A program made the translations under genes and the position numbers. Below, piece after piece: positions 1 to 10,742 of a DNA stretch of 51,329 nucleotides. The notes beneath the pieces are model-generated. The model saw only the letters and a list, made by a program, of their open reading frames with translations. It did no database searches and had not been told where the DNA came from. Source of the stretch: Egibacter sp. Lineage in GTDB: Bacteria; Actinomycetota; Nitriliruptoria; Euzebyales; Egibacteraceae. Location of the stretch: assembly GCA_003553795.1 (NCBI GenBank), contig PWFH01000208.1, forward strand, positions 1-51,329, given 5' to 3'. How positions within the stretch are numbered: the first letter of the stretch is position 1; every line of letters begins with the position of its first letter.

Positions 1-2
1 CA

Positions 3-581
3 CCCGCCGACGACGTCGTGCGCGAGGGGGCGCTGCGCGGCGCGCTCATGGCCGCCGGGTCGCTCGCCGGCGCCGCCCGGGAGCCCCACCTCGAGGTGCG
101 CGCGCCGAGCGAGGCCGCCGCCCGCCAGCTCACGACGCTGCTCGGCGAGCTCGGCGTCGAGGGGGCGGGCACCGGCGCGCACGGGCAGGGCTGGCGTGTC
201 GTCGTGAAGTCCGGCGAGGCCATCGGCGCGGTGCTCGCCCGCAGCGGGGCGCACGCGACGTTCCTCGCCTTCGACGACGGCCGCCTGCGGCGGCAGCTCC
301 GCGGGGAGGCGACGCGGGCGGCGAACGCCGACCGCGCCAACCTCGGACGCAGCGTCGCGGCCTCGGCACGGCAGATCGCCGTCATCGAGGGCCTGCTCGC
401 CGAGGTCGGCAGCGAGGAGCTGCCCGACGACCTCCGCGACGTCGCCCTCGCGCGCCTCGCCAACCCCGATGCGAGCCTCAGCGAGCTCGCCGGACTGCTC
501 GGCACCGGCAAGGCGACGGTGCACCGGCGGCTGTCGCGCCTCGTCGCCATCGCCGAGGGCGAGGCCGGCACGTGGCCATGA
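3..581 (+). CDS. whiA: WhiA sporulation/division regulator, C-terminal part
   Basis: The frame is open to the left edge, so the gene is cut; about 192 residues of a protein normally near 320 remain. The part of the LAGLIDADG-like domain present shows RGALMAAGSLAG, a WhiA hallmark. The C-terminal helix-turn-helix follows, with the segments SLSELAGLLG and TVHRRLSRLVAIAE. WhiA is a DNA-binding protein conserved in Gram-positive bacteria; in actinomycetes it controls cell division and development. It lies directly before gap-pgk-tpiA, its usual place in Actinobacteria. The identification is firm; only the 5' end is missing. Confidence 0.93.
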   Translation, partial: PADDVVREGALRGALMAAGSLAGAAREPHLEVRAPSEAAARQLTTLLGELGVEGAGTGAHGQGWRVVVKSGEAIGAVLARSGAHATFLAFDDGRLRRQLRGEATRAANADRANLGRSVAASARQIAVIEGLLAEVGSEELPDDLRDVALARLANPDASLSELAGLLGTGKATVHRRLSRLVAIAEGEAGTWP

Positions 582-668
582 GGACGGTGCCGGGTGTCGT
601 CCACCGGGGGCTGTCGGTCCCACGGGCGCAAGGACCCTCCGGATGCACGTAAACGCCCGGACGTTGGG

Positions 669-674
669 TAGGGT
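669..674 (+). promoter_or_regulatory. Possible -10 element before gap
   Basis: TAGGGT fits the TAnnnT pattern that recurs ahead of genes in this window and lies 36 bp before the gap start codon. No clear -35 box is visible. Confidence 0.28.
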
Positions 675-680
675 GAGTGA

Positions 681-1715
<1,035 letters not shown>

Positions 1716-1718
1716 GCC

Positions 1719-2909
1719 ATGGCCCCGGTACCTGGACTCGACACCTTCGACCCGGCCGGGCGGACGGTGCTCGTCCGCTCCGACCTCAACGTCCCGCTCA
1801 AGGACGGCGAGGTGGCCGATGACCTCCGCGTCGCCTCGTCGCTGCCGACGATCCGTCGGCTCGCCGACGCCGGCGCGAAGGTCGTCGTCATGAGCCACCT
1901 CGGCCGTCCCAAGGGCGCCCCCGACGAGAAGTTCCGGCTCGCGCCGGTCGCAGCCCGCCTCGGCGAGCTGCTCGGCAAGCCGGTCACCGCGGCCTCCGAC
2001 GTCGTCGGCGACGACGCCAAGGCCAAGGTCGCGGCGATGGCGCCCGGCGACGTCGTCGTCCTCGAGAACGTGCGGTTCGAGCCGGGGGAGACGAAGAACG
2101 ACCCCGACTTCGCCGACGAGCTCGCGGGCCTCGGCAACGCCTACGTCAACGACGCGTTCGGCTCGTCCCCCCGGGCCCACGCCAGCGTCGTGGGCATCCC
2201 CGAGCGCATCAGCCCGGCGGTGGCCGGCGAGCTGCTCGAGGCCGAGGTCGCGACGCTGTCGCGCCTCCTCGAGTCGCCCGACCGCCCGTTCGTCGCGATC
2301 CTCGGCGGCGCGAAGGTCTCCGACAAGCTCGGCGTCATCGAGAACCTCCTCGGCGTCGTCGACGCGCTGCTCATCGGCGGGGCGATGTGCTTCACGTTCC
2401 TCGCCGCCCAGGGCCACGACGTCGGCGACAGCAAGATCGAGGAGGATCAGCTCGAGACGTGCCGTGACCTCCTCTCGCGCGCCGAGGCTGCCGGCACGAC
2501 GATCCACCTGCCGAGCGACATCGTCGCCGCGGAGGCCTTCGCCGAGGACGCCGCGCACGAGACCGTGCCGGCCGGGGCCATCCCCGCCGGCAAGATGGGG
2601 CTCGACGTGGGCCCCGAGACCGTCGCGGCCTACGCGGCGGTGCTCGCCGACGCCCGCACGGTGCTGTGGAACGGCCCGATGGGCGTCTTCGAGTGGGAGG
2701 CGTTCGCGGCGGGCACCGAGGGCGTGGCCAAGGCCGTCGCCGCCTGCGACGGCTTCACCGTCATCGGCGGCGGCGACAGCGCCGCGGCGATCCGCGGCCT
2801 CGGCCTCGCCGAGGAGGTCTCCCACGTCTCCACCGGCGGCGGCGCCTCCCTCGAGTTCCTCGAGGGCGTCGACCTCCCCGGTGTCGCTGCGCTGCGGAAG
2901 GGAGCGTAA
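1719..2909 (+). CDS. pgk: Phosphoglycerate kinase
   Basis: It transfers phosphate from 1,3-bisphosphoglycerate to ADP in the cytosol. At 396 residues it is full length. Visible family motifs are VRSDLNVPL near the N terminus, [12 protein letters not shown], the [13 protein letters not shown] loop, [15 protein letters not shown], and the C-terminal nucleotide-binding [13 protein letters not shown] with [13 protein letters not shown]. It starts 3 bp after the gap stop and its stop abuts the tpiA start, so the three glycolytic enzymes are very likely translated from one mRNA. No unusual features are seen. Confidence 0.97.
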   Translation: MAPVPGLDTFDPAGRTVLVRSDLNVPLKDGEVADDLRVASSLPTIRRLADAGAKVVVMSHLGRPKGAPDEKFRLAPVAARLGELLGKPVTAASDVVGDDAKAKVAAMAPGDVVVLENVRFEPGETKNDPDFADELAGLGNAYVNDAFGSSPRAHASVVGIPERISPAVAGELLEAEVATLSRLLESPDRPFVAILGGAKVSDKLGVIENLLGVVDALLIGGAMCFTFLAAQGHDVGDSKIEEDQLETCRDLLSRAEAAGTTIHLPSDIVAAEAFAEDAAHETVPAGAIPAGKMGLDVGPETVAAYAAVLADARTVLWNGPMGVFEWEAFAAGTEGVAKAVAACDGFTVIGGGDSAAAIRGLGLAEEVSHVSTGGGASLEFLEGVDLPGVAALRKGA

Positions 2910-3680
2910 GTGGCTGACCGCACCCCGCTCATCGCGGGCAACTGGAAGATGAACAACGACCATCTCGAGGCGATCTCGCTCGTGCAGCAGGTCGCCTACC
3001 GGCTCGAGCCCGAGGACTACGAGCGCTCCGAGGTCGCGGTGATCCCACCGTTCACCGCGCTGCGCAGCATCCAGACGCTCATCGAGGCCGACAAGCTCCC
3101 GATGGCGCTCGGGGCGCAGAACTGCCACTGGGAGGACGCCGGCGCCTTCACCGGCGAGGTGAGCGTCGGGATGCTCTCCCAGCTCAACGTCACCTACGTC
3201 GTCTGCGGCCACTCCGAGCGCCGGGCGCTCTTCGGTGAGGACGACGCGACGGTCAACCGCAAGGTCCGCGCCGTCATCGACGCAGGGCTCGTGCCGATCT
3301 TCTGCGTCGGCGAGCCCCTCGAGCAGCGCGAGGCCGGCGAGGCGGAGTCCGTCGTCGACCGCCAGGTCCGCGCCGGGCTCGAGGGGGTCGACGACCCTGC
3401 CAGCGTCGTCATCGCCTACGAGCCGGTGTGGGCGATCGGCACCGGTCGCACCGCGACGAGCGAGGACGCCAACGCGATGTGCGGCTACGTCCGCGACATC
3501 ATCGCCGACCTCGCCGGCGACGAGGCGGCCGAGACCGTCCGCATCCAGTACGGCGGCAGCGTGAAGGCCGGCAACGCCGCCGAGCTCATGGGCCAGCCCC
3601 ACATCGACGGCGCCCTCGTCGGTGGGGCGAGCCTCAAGGCCGACGACTTCGCGGTGATCTGCCGGCACCACCGCGGCTGA
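2910..3680 (+). CDS. tpiA: Triosephosphate isomerase
   Basis: It interconverts dihydroxyacetone phosphate and glyceraldehyde 3-phosphate. The 256-residue barrel shows the substrate Lys in AGNWKMN, the catalytic His in VCGHSERR, the catalytic Glu in [11 protein letters not shown], and the phosphate-binding YGGSVKAGN and GALVGGASL. It uses a GTG start immediately after the pgk TAA, with the SD-like GGAAGGGAG just upstream. It is the last gene of the glycolytic operon; a strong GC hairpin follows. Confidence 0.97.
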   Translation: MADRTPLIAGNWKMNNDHLEAISLVQQVAYRLEPEDYERSEVAVIPPFTALRSIQTLIEADKLPMALGAQNCHWEDAGAFTGEVSVGMLSQLNVTYVVCGHSERRALFGEDDATVNRKVRAVIDAGLVPIFCVGEPLEQREAGEAESVVDRQVRAGLEGVDDPASVVIAYEPVWAIGTGRTATSEDANAMCGYVRDIIADLAGDEAAETVRIQYGGSVKAGNAAELMGQPHIDGALVGGASLKADDFAVICRHHRG

Positions 3681-3700
3681 GCGCCCACTGTCGACGGCCA

Positions 3701-3742
3701 CCGCCCGCGGCGCCCGGGGGGCACCCCCTGGCCCGCGGGCGG
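3701..3742 (+). terminator. GC-rich hairpin after tpiA
   Basis: CCGCCCGCGG (3701-3710) pairs perfectly with CCGCGGGCGG (3733-3742), and the loop contains a further G-run/C-run pairing. There is no T-tract, which is common for terminators in very GC-rich actinobacteria. It lies 20 bp past the tpiA stop. Confidence 0.65.
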
Positions 3743-3752
3743 TCGCGCGTCG

Positions 3753-3758
3753 TAGGAT
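3753..3758 (+). promoter_or_regulatory. Possible -10 element of the BlaI/M56 unit
   Basis: TAGGAT lies 66 bp before the repressor start codon and just past the tpiA terminator. It fits the recurring TAnnnT pattern; no -35 box is evident. Confidence 0.33.
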
Positions 3759-3824
3759 GCGCTCCCGAACCCAGACGACGGTGCCACGCACCGCCACCCC
3801 CGAGCCGAGGATGCGAGGGCTGCG

Positions 3825-4229
3825 ATGAGCCGACGACGCGAGGAGCCGGAGGGCCTGCTTGGCCCGCTCGAGACCGAGGTCATGGAGACCGTGTGGGAGC
3901 TCGGCGACACGACGGTGCGCGACGTGCACGAGGCGCTCGCCGACCGCCGTGACCTCGCCTACACCACGGTCATGACGACGATGGCCCGCCTGGCCTCGAA
4001 GGGCCTGCTCGAGCGTGACACGAGCGGCCTCGCCCACCGCTACCGCCCGGTCATCAGCCGCGAGGAGTACGCCGAGACGACGGTGACCTCCGTCGTCGAC
4101 TGGCTCGTCGAGCGCTTCCCGGAGCCGGCGATGAGCTACTTCGTGAAGGTCATGGCCGACGACGAGGAGCCCGCGGCCGACGAGGGCCTGAGGGCGCGGA
4201 TCGACGAGCTCCGGGCACAGGAGGGGTAG
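3825..4229 (+). CDS. BlaI/MecI-family transcriptional repressor
   Basis: A 134-residue winged-helix repressor of the penicillinase-repressor family. The core is seen in LETEVMETVWELGDTTVRDV and YTTVMTTMARLASKGLLER, and a C-terminal dimerisation segment follows. Family members bind operators as dimers and are inactivated by cleavage triggered by a partner M56 membrane peptidase. That partner is the next gene, overlapping by 1 bp, so the two form a BlaI/BlaR-type pair. Nothing shows a beta-lactam role; in actinobacteria such pairs also control copper or respiratory genes. The target is unknown. It sits between tpiA and secG, which are usually adjacent. Confidence 0.88.
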   Translation: MSRRREEPEGLLGPLETEVMETVWELGDTTVRDVHEALADRRDLAYTTVMTTMARLASKGLLERDTSGLAHRYRPVISREEYAETTVTSVVDWLVERFPEPAMSYFVKVMADDEEPAADEGLRARIDELRAQEG

Positions 4230-5683
4230 TGATCTCGGCGGGGTCGGGGGGCCTCTTCCTCCTGCTCACCGAGTCCTTCGCCGTGCGGGCGCTCCTCGGC
4301 TCGCTCGCCGCGGTGGGACTCGTGAGCCTCGCCGTGCGCTCCGGTCGGGTCCACTCCGGCCGTGGGCGACGCCTCCTCGTCCTCGCCCCGATGAGCACCG
4401 CGCTCGTCGTCGCCGCGCTCAGCGTCGGCGACGCCTTCCTCCCGCGGCTGTGGGTCACATCGTCCTCGGCGGCCGGTGGACAGCTGCTCGACCTCCTCGG
4501 CGAGTCCTGGGCGCTCGTGCCCCAGGCGCGCATCGACGTCCTCCTCCTCGCCTGGGCAGCCGTGGCCACGGCCCTGCTCGCCCGCCGCCTCGGCGGCGTC
4601 ATCGCCGTCCGGCGCCTCCTGCGCGAGGCCTCCCCGCCACTGGGCTACGGCGACCTCGTGCCGGTCGTCGAGCGTCTCACCGGCCGCCTCGGGCTGCGGC
4701 GCAGCCCCGAGCTCCTGCTGCTGCCGCGCTGCCCCGGTGGGGCGTTCACCGCCCGGGTCCGCCGCCCGGTCGTTGTCGTCGACCCCGCCGTCGTCGACGA
4801 GCTCGACCAGCGCGAGCTCGAGGGCCTGCTCGCTCACGAGCTCGCGCACATCCGGCGCCGCGACAACCTCCTCGCCGGCGCGACCGGGCTCGTCCGCGAC
4901 GTCCTCTTCTTCCTGCCGCCGGTGCACCTCGCGTCGCGCTGGCTGCACCGCGAGCGTGAGGAGAGCGCCGACGAGCTCGCGAGCGAGGTCACCACGCGGC
5001 CGGCGGCGCTGGCCTCGAGCATCCTCAAGGTGTGGGAGCACAGCGTCGCGACGCGCCGGCCGGTGGCCTGCGCCGCCGGGCCGACGCGACGGGCGGTCGC
5101 CGGTGGGGGAGCGGTCGTCGGCGCCCGCGTCGAGCGGCTCCTCGACCCCCCCGAGGACCTTGCCCCGTGGCGCCGCCGCGCCGAGGTCGGCATGGCCGGT
5201 GCGGTGACCGCCGCGGCGATCGGCGCGGCCCTCGCCGTGCCGACCTGGCTCGTGCAGCACCACGACGCCGCCGGGCTCGCCGTGGGCTACCTCAGCCCCG
5301 CCGCCAGCGAGCCCGAGCCCGTCGAGGCGCCAGCGCTCGCCACCTTCCGCCACCTCGCGCCTGCGCCGGGGGTGCGCAGCAGTGCCGTGCCAGCGGCCCT
5401 GCCCGCCGCCGTCGGGGACCTGGCCGTCGAGGGGCAGAGCCCGCCGGCAGCGGAGGCCGGGCGGCCGGCGATCCCCTCGCAGACCGAGCTGCGTGACCGC
5501 AGCGCGCCCGACGAGGGCCCGGCGTCGGCGGGGGTGCGCTGGGAGGGCGAGGCGAGCCGCCCCTGGGAGCTGCGCAGCGTCGAGCAGGCCGGTCAGACGC
5601 GCCACGCCCGGCCGCTCTGGACCGTCGACGAGCCGGGGCAGCACGTCGGGCTCTTCGTCCTTGGCAGCGTCGCGCAACGCTGA
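4229..5683 (+). CDS. M56-family membrane metallopeptidase (BlaR1-like)
   Basis: A 484-residue membrane protein. N-terminal hydrophobic segments lie around residues 20-40, 50-75 and 105-125. The zinc-binding HELAH is at 203-207, with a likely third ligand in REREESADELAS about 40 residues later. Another hydrophobic segment lies near residues 325-340, followed by a Pro/Glu-rich extracytoplasmic tail. M56 peptidases sense an external signal and trigger cleavage of a BlaI-type repressor; the upstream gene encodes one, with stop and start overlapping by 1 bp. The tail shows no penicillin-binding (SxxK) domain, so beta-lactam sensing is not supported. Confidence 0.85.
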   Translation: MISAGSGGLFLLLTESFAVRALLGSLAAVGLVSLAVRSGRVHSGRGRRLLVLAPMSTALVVAALSVGDAFLPRLWVTSSSAAGGQLLDLLGESWALVPQARIDVLLLAWAAVATALLARRLGGVIAVRRLLREASPPLGYGDLVPVVERLTGRLGLRRSPELLLLPRCPGGAFTARVRRPVVVVDPAVVDELDQRELEGLLAHELAHIRRRDNLLAGATGLVRDVLFFLPPVHLASRWLHREREESADELASEVTTRPAALASSILKVWEHSVATRRPVACAAGPTRRAVAGGGAVVGARVERLLDPPEDLAPWRRRAEVGMAGAVTAAAIGAALAVPTWLVQHHDAAGLAVGYLSPAASEPEPVEAPALATFRHLAPAPGVRSSAVPAALPAAVGDLAVEGQSPPAAEAGRPAIPSQTELRDRSAPDEGPASAGVRWEGEASRPWELRSVEQAGQTRHARPLWTVDEPGQHVGLFVLGSVAQR

Positions 5684-5720
5684 GGGCCCCCGCGGCGCCC
5701 CCCGGGACCCGCCAGGCTGC

Positions 5721-5726
5721 TAGCAT
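5721..5726 (+). promoter_or_regulatory. Possible -10 element for secG
   Basis: TAGCAT in the context GCTGCTAGCATCG lies 35 bp before the secG start. The GCTAnnnT arrangement matches elements before several other genes here. Confidence 0.38.
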
Positions 5727-5760
5727 CGCAGGTCACCAGCGCCTGCTCGGAGGTCCCCGC

Positions 5761-5994
5761 GTGCTCACCGGCGTGCTCATCGTCATCCACGTCCTCGTGT
5801 CACTCCTGCTCATCATGCTCATCCTGCTGAAGTCCGGGCGGGGTGGCGGCCTCTCGGACATGTTCGGGGGAGGCTCGGGCGGGGCGAGCATCGCCGGGTC
5901 GACGCTCGTGGAGCGCAACCTCGACCGGCTCACCGTCGTGACCGGCGTGCTCTTCGCCGCGACGACGATCATCCTCGCGCTGCGCTTGGCCTAG
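5761..5994 (+). CDS. secG: Preprotein translocase subunit SecG
   Basis: A 77-residue protein with two membrane helices, about residues 2-22 and 58-76. Between them lies the SecG loop LKSGRGGGLSDMFGGG, rich in Gly and Ser, followed by ERNLDRLT. SecG assists SecYE during export through the inner membrane. The start is GTG with GGAGG at 5749-5753. It lies in the whiA-gap-pgk-tpiA neighbourhood, its usual place, but is separated from tpiA by the BlaI/M56 pair. A substrate-binding lipoprotein gene follows after 11 bp. Confidence 0.93.
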   Translation: MLTGVLIVIHVLVSLLLIMLILLKSGRGGGLSDMFGGGSGGASIAGSTLVERNLDRLTVVTGVLFAATTIILALRLA

Positions 5995-6005
5995 CGGGAG
6001 CGAGC

Positions 6006-7607
6006 ATGCGTCGCCTCGGCGCGCTGCTCGTCCTCCTCCTCGCGCTCGCCGGCTGTCGCGGTGAGGAGGAGGCGGCCCGCGAGCCCCTGCTCGCCGAGCG
6101 CCCCGAGGTCGAGGGTCCCGCCCCCGCGGTGCTGCGCTGGGCCATCGGCGACGTCGAGGCGATCGTCCCGCCGCTCGCGACGACTCCCGACGAGCTGCGC
6201 GTCGCCGATGCGGTCTTCGACGGGCTCACCCGCCTCGACGAGGACCTCGAGCCCCAGCCGGCACTCGCCGAGCGCTGGCGCCACGACGACCGCGCGAGGG
6301 TGTGGACGTTCCGCCTGCGCCCCGACGCGACCTTCCACGACGGCACGCCGGTGACCGCCGCCGACGTGCGGTTCACCTGGGAGGAGGGCGTGCGGGAGGG
6401 TCGCGTCGCCCCGCACCTCCGCGACGTCCGTGGCTACGAGGCCCTCGCCCGTGGCGAGGCCGACGGGCTCGACGGCGTGCTCGTCCACGGCGAGCGCACC
6501 GTCCAGGTGCTCCTCGAGCGGCCACGTGCCGACCTCGCCGTGCGCCTCGCCCACCCCTCGCTCGCTCCGGTGCCCGAGGCGGCCTACCGCGCCGACCCCG
6601 AGGGCTTCGCCCGCCAACCCCTCGGCGCCGGCGCCTACGCGCTGCGCGAGCCCTGGTCGCCCGGCGCGTTCGCGCGCCTGCACCGCGTCGAGGGGCGGCA
6701 GGGGCCCGAGGAGGTCCTCTTCCGCTTCACCGACCCGACGACCGGCTACATCGCCTTCCAGCAGGGCCGCGTCGACCTCGCCACCGTTCCTGAGGGCGCC
6801 CTCGCCGAGGCCGAGGAGCGCTACGGTCGCGCCGAGGACGGGCGCACCGGCCCGGGGGTGCTCGGGGGCGAGGCCGCGCAGGTCTACCTCCTCGGCCTGC
6901 GCCTCGACGAGCCGCCCTTCGACGACACCGCCGTCCGGCGCGCCCTGAGCTTCGCCATCGACCGTGGCGCGCTCGTCGAGGACGTCGCCGACGGGGGGGC
7001 GGTCGTCGCGCGCGGGCTCACGCCGCGCTCGGTGCCCGGCGGTGCGGTGTCGGCCTGCAGCACGTGCCTGCACGCGCCGAACGCCGCCGAGCGGGTCTTC
7101 GCCGAGCGCGACATCGACGCGCTCGAGCTCTGGATCGACCGTGGCGGGGGTCACCGGCTGCTCGCCGAGCGTCTCGAGGCCGACCTCGCCGCGGTGGGCG
7201 TCGCCCTCGACGTCCGCGAGGTCGACACCGGCGAGCTCTACGACGCGATCGAGGACGGCCGCGCGTCGCTCTACCGCTACGGCTGGACGCTCGAGCACCC
7301 CACGCCCGAGGACGTCGTCGTGCCGTTGCTGCACTCCGCCTCGCAGGGGGTGGCCGGCGGCAACCCTGGTGGCTTCGCGAGCGAGGAGGTCGACGGGCTC
7401 ATCGACGAGGCGCTCGCGACGACCGACCGCGACGACCGGCTCGCGCTGCTGCGCTCGGCGGAGACCCTCGGGCTCGGCCGCGAGCAGGCGACGATCCCGC
7501 TGCTGTTCCCCACCCAGCGCCTCATCGTCGGCGACCGCGTCGACGGCTTCGTCGCCGAGCCCACCGGCCGCGCCGACCTCGAGCGCGTCGACGTCGTCGA
7601 GGACTAG
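6006..7607 (+). CDS. ABC transporter substrate-binding lipoprotein, family 5
   Basis: A 533-residue extracytoplasmic solute-binding protein of the SBP_bac_5 (dipeptide/oligopeptide/nickel) class. The lipobox LALAGC makes Cys17 the lipidated residue. The fold signature includes [16 protein letters not shown] near the N terminus, [22 protein letters not shown], and [18 protein letters not shown]. Family members capture peptides or similar solutes for an ABC importer. It has no permease of its own on this strand; the two peptide-type ABC operons that follow run in the opposite direction and could accept its substrate. GGGAG lies 6 bp before the ATG. Its stop shares a CTAG with the stop of the converging gene. 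Confidence 0.9.
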   Translation: MRRLGALLVLLLALAGCRGEEEAAREPLLAERPEVEGPAPAVLRWAIGDVEAIVPPLATTPDELRVADAVFDGLTRLDEDLEPQPALAERWRHDDRARVWTFRLRPDATFHDGTPVTAADVRFTWEEGVREGRVAPHLRDVRGYEALARGEADGLDGVLVHGERTVQVLLERPRADLAVRLAHPSLAPVPEAAYRADPEGFARQPLGAGAYALREPWSPGAFARLHRVEGRQGPEEVLFRFTDPTTGYIAFQQGRVDLATVPEGALAEAEERYGRAEDGRTGPGVLGGEAAQVYLLGLRLDEPPFDDTAVRRALSFAIDRGALVEDVADGGAVVARGLTPRSVPGGAVSACSTCLHAPNAAERVFAERDIDALELWIDRGGGHRLLAERLEADLAAVGVALDVREVDTGELYDAIEDGRASLYRYGWTLEHPTPEDVVVPLLHSASQGVAGGNPGGFASEEVDGLIDEALATTDRDDRLALLRSAETLGLGREQATIPLLFPTQRLIVGDRVDGFVAEPTGRADLERVDVVED

Positions 7608-8674
7608 CGCACGTCGTCCCGCGCCTCGGCGAAGTGGCACGCGCTCGGGTGACCGTGGCCGAAGCGGTCGGTGAGCGCGGGCTCGTCGGTGGCGCAGACC
7701 TCCTCGGCCTTCCAGCAGCGCGTGCGGAAGCGGCAGCCCGACGGGGGGTTCGAGGGGCTCGGCACGTCGCCCTCGAGGACGATGCGCTCGCGCTTGCCGC
7801 GCTGGGACGGGTCGGTGATCGGCACCGCGGAGAGCAGCGCCTGGGTGTAGGGATGCGTCGGCTGGTCGAAGATCTGCCGCTTCGTGCCGAACTCGACGAT
7901 CTTGCCGAGGTACATCACCGCGACGCGGTCGGAGATGTGCCGGACGACCGAGAGGTCATGGGCGATGAAGAGGTAGGCGAGCCCGAGCTCGTCCTGCAGC
8001 TCCTCGAGGAGGTTGATGACCTGCGCCTGGATGGAGACGTCGAGCGCGCTGACCGGCTCGTCGAGGACGAGGAGCTGGGGGTCGAGGGCGAGGGCGCGGG
8101 CGATGCCGATGCGCTGGCGCTGCCCGCCGCTGAACTCGTGCGGGAAGCGGTTGCGGTGCTCGGGGTTGAGCCCGACCGTGGCGAGCAGCTCCTTGACGCG
8201 GTCGACGCCCTGGCCTCCCCGGTAGCGGCCGTAGATCCGCAGGGGCTCGGCGATGATCTCGTTGACGGTCATCCGCGGGTTGAGGCTCGCGTAGGGGTCC
8301 TGGAAGACCATCTGGATCTCGCGGCGCATCTGGCGCATGCGCTTGCTCGAGAGGTCCGCGAGGTCGTGGCCCTTGAAGAGGATGCGCCCGCCGGTGGGGT
8401 CGAGGAGCCGGACGATGCAGCGGCCCGTCGTCGACTTGCCGCAGCCGGACTCCCCGACGAGCCCGACGGTCTCCCCGGCCTTGACGTCGAAGCTCACCTC
8501 GTCGACGGCCTGCACGGTGCCGACCTGGCGGCTGAGGAGCCCGCCACGGATCGGGAAGTGCTTCGTGAGCGACTCCACCCGGAGGATCTCGTCGCCGAGC
8601 GGCGCGCGCTCGTGGAGCTGCTCTGCGGGGACCGGGGCGCCGGCGGCGGCACCGGTGACGGGCTCGGCGCTCAT
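7604..8674 (-). CDS. Peptide-type ABC importer ATPase, OppF/DppF class (operon 1)
   Basis: 356 residues if started at ATG 8674, which has GGAGG about 6 bp upstream and overlaps the stop of the preceding ATPase gene by 4 bp. Motifs are Walker [10 protein letters not shown], signature [15 protein letters not shown], Walker [13 protein letters not shown] and switch FIAHDLSVV. The C-terminal oligopeptide-transporter extension contains [15 protein letters not shown], whose cysteines match the iron-sulfur or metal site seen in this class. It couples ATP hydrolysis to uptake through the two permeases upstream. It is the last gene of the five-gene minus-strand operon that begins at 13609. Confidence 0.93.
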   Translation of the reverse strand: MSAEPVTGAAAGAPVPAEQLHERAPLGDEILRVESLTKHFPIRGGLLSRQVGTVQAVDEVSFDVKAGETVGLVGESGCGKSTTGRCIVRLLDPTGGRILFKGHDLADLSSKRMRQMRREIQMVFQDPYASLNPRMTVNEIIAEPLRIYGRYRGGQGVDRVKELLATVGLNPEHRNRFPHEFSGGQRQRIGIARALALDPQLLVLDEPVSALDVSIQAQVINLLEELQDELGLAYLFIAHDLSVVRHISDRVAVMYLGKIVEFGTKRQIFDQPTHPYTQALLSAVPITDPSQRGKRERIVLEGDVPSPSNPPSGCRFRTRCWKAEEVCATDEPALTDRFGHGHPSACHFAEARDDVR

Positions 8675-9714
8675 GCGACCCCTCCCGCGCCGAAGGCCGC
8701 GCCGGTCTCCCGCTCGACGCGGCGGATCTCCTCGGCCATCTCGTCGGTGTAGTGGCACGCCGAGACGTGCCCGTCGCCGACGCCCACGAGGTCGGGGACC
8801 TCTCGGCGGCAGCGCTCGCGTCCCCGTGCCAGCGAGCAGCGGGGATGGAAGGCACAGCCCGGCGGCAGGTTGATGAGGCTCGGCGGCGACCCGACGATCG
8901 GCTCGAGCCGCTCGAGGTCGACGTCGAGACGCGGCAGGCTCGACAGCAGCCCGAGGGTGTAGGGGTGACGCGGCGCGTGGAAGATCTCCTCGACGGTGCC
9001 CATCTCGACGACCTTGCCGCCGTACATCACGACGACGCGGTCGGCCATCTCGGCGATGAGCCCGAGGTCGTGGGTGATGAGGATCGTCCCCGCGTCCGTC
9101 TCGCGCTTCGCGCTCTCGAGGACCTCGAGGACCTGCGCCTGGATCGTGACGTCGAGCGCGGTCGTCGGCTCGTCGGCGATGAGCACCTTCGGCTGGTTGG
9201 CGATCGCCATGGCGATCATCGCGCGCTGGCGCATGCCGCCGGAGTACTCGTGCGGGTACTGGTCGTAGCGCTGCTCGGCGTTCGGCACGCCCACGAGCTC
9301 GAGGAGCTCGATGACCCGCTTGCGGGCCTCGCTGTCGCTCATGCCGTTGTGGACGAGCAGCGCCTCGCTGAGCTGGTCGCCGATCGTGAGCACGGGGTTG
9401 AGCGAGGTCATGGGGTCCTGGAAGATCATCGCGATCTCGTCGCCGCGGACCTTGCGCATCTCCTTGGCGCTCGAGCGGAGGAGGTCGCGGCCCTCGAGGA
9501 GGATCTCCCCTCCGGCGATGCGGCCCGGCGGCTGGCTGATGAGGCCGAGGACGGTCATGACCGTGACCGACTTGCCGGAGCCGGACTCCCCGACGACGCC
9601 CACGGTCTCGCCGGGGAAGACGTCGTAGGAGACGCCGTTGACGGCGGAGACAACGCCGTCGGGCGTGTCGAACTCGGTCACGAGGTCGCGGATGGACAGG
9701 AGCGGCTCGGTCAC
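8671..9714 (-). CDS. Peptide-type ABC importer ATPase, OppD/DppD class (operon 1)
   Basis: 347 residues from GTG 9714; a longer upstream reading frame exists but runs back into the permease gene and has no family match. Motifs are Walker [10 protein letters not shown], signature [15 protein letters not shown], Walker [13 protein letters not shown] and switch LITHDLGLI. The C-terminal cysteine cluster [17 protein letters not shown] is typical of OppD/DppD. It pairs with the OppF-class ATPase that follows, overlapping it by 4 bp, to energise the permeases. Confidence 0.93.
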   Translation of the reverse strand: MTEPLLSIRDLVTEFDTPDGVVSAVNGVSYDVFPGETVGVVGESGSGKSVTVMTVLGLISQPPGRIAGGEILLEGRDLLRSSAKEMRKVRGDEIAMIFQDPMTSLNPVLTIGDQLSEALLVHNGMSDSEARKRVIELLELVGVPNAEQRYDQYPHEYSGGMRQRAMIAMAIANQPKVLIADEPTTALDVTIQAQVLEVLESAKRETDAGTILITHDLGLIAEMADRVVVMYGGKVVEMGTVEEIFHAPRHPYTLGLLSSLPRLDVDLERLEPIVGSPPSLINLPPGCAFHPRCSLARGRERCRREVPDLVGVGDGHVSACHYTDEMAEEIRRVERETGAAFGAGGVA

Positions 9715-9758
9715 GGGTGGACCTCTGCGGTCGAGGGGCGTGCGGGGCGCACCGGGAG

Positions 9759-10742
9759 TCAGCTCTCGCGCTGGGTCGGGTCGAGGGCGTCGCGCAGGCC
9801 GTCGCCGACGAAGTTGATCGCGAGGGCGATCGCGACGAGCGTGAGCCCGGGCATGAGGATGAGCCACCACTGCGTCTGCATCGCGCTGCGGCCCTCCTCG
9901 ATGAGCAGCCCGAGGGCGGGCTCGGGCGGGTTCACCCCTAGGCCGAGGAAGGCGAGGGTGGCCTCGAGGATGATGACCGCAGCGAGGGTGAGGGTGAGGT
10001 TGACGACGATCGGCCCGACGGTGTTCGGCAGCATGTGCCGGAAGATGATCCGCAGGTCGGTCGCTCCCGACGCCCGCGCGGCCTGCACGAACTCCTTCTC
10101 GCGCAACGACAGGAACACCCCCCGCACGATGCGCGCGAGCGAGACCCACACGAGCAGGCCGATGATCACCGCGACCCGGACGGGCTGGCCCCGCCCGAAG
10201 AACGTCGCGGCCACGAGCAGGATCGCGAGCAGCGGGACGATGAGCACGAGGTCGGTCAGGCGCATGAGCAGCGAGTCGATCCAGCCTCGGTAGAACCCCG
10301 CGACGGCGCCGACGGCGGTGCCGACGGCGACGGCGATGAGGCCCGCGACGCCGGCGGCGATGAGCGAGGTCCTCGTGCCGTAGAGCACGCGGCTGAAGTA
10401 GTCCCGGCCGAGCTGGTCGGTGCCGAAGAAGTGGTTCTGCTCGAGCGTCGGGGGGGTCGAGCGCATGACGACGTTGATCTCGTCGTACTCGTACGGCGCG
10501 ACCCACTCGGCGTTGAAGGCCGTGAACGAGACGAGCAGGAGGAAGAGCAGGCTGCCCATCGCCAGCTTGTGACGCACGAACTTGCGGCGGAAGAGCTGCC
10601 ACTGGCTGCGCGACTCGACGGCCATGCCCTCGGTCGCGTCGACCTCGTCGGGCCGTGGTGCCTCGACCTGCTGCCCGGCCGGGGGCACGTCCTGACCGGC
10701 GGCGGCGCGAGCCTCGTCGCGTTGGCGCACGTCGTCAGTCAT
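9759..10742 (-). CDS. Peptide-type ABC importer permease, DppC class (operon 1)
   Basis: 327 residues. A cytoplasmic N-terminal extension of about 50 residues is rich in Glu and Pro. The first membrane helix is near [14 protein letters not shown], and the family N-terminal segment [18 protein letters not shown] follows. The EAA loop appears as [24 protein letters not shown], the contact site for the ATPases. About six membrane helices are expected. It overlaps the end of the DppB-class gene by 8 bp and is followed by the two ATPase genes. Confidence 0.92.
   Translation of the reverse strand: MTDDVRQRDEARAAAGQDVPPAGQQVEAPRPDEVDATEGMAVESRSQWQLFRRKFVRHKLAMGSLLFLLLVSFTAFNAEWVAPYEYDEINVVMRSTPPTLEQNHFFGTDQLGRDYFSRVLYGTRTSLIAAGVAGLIAVAVGTAVGAVAGFYRGWIDSLLMRLTDLVLIVPLLAILLVAATFFGRGQPVRVAVIIGLLVWVSLARIVRGVFLSLREKEFVQAARASGATDLRIIFRHMLPNTVGPIVVNLTLTLAAVIILEATLAFLGLGVNPPEPALGLLIEEGRSAMQTQWWLILMPGLTLVAIALAINFVGDGLRDALDPTQRES

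Noticed and set aside
4136-5677. 513-codon minus-strand open frame opposite the M56 peptidase gene
   Set aside because: It is a high-GC shadow with Arg/Gly/Pro-rich, low-complexity sequence, no ribosome site and no domain; the plus-strand gene has a clear HELAH site.
4229-5683. Beta-lactam resistance sensor BlaR1
   Set aside because: The peptidase domain is present but the C-terminal penicillin-binding sensor domain is not, and no beta-lactamase gene is in the window.
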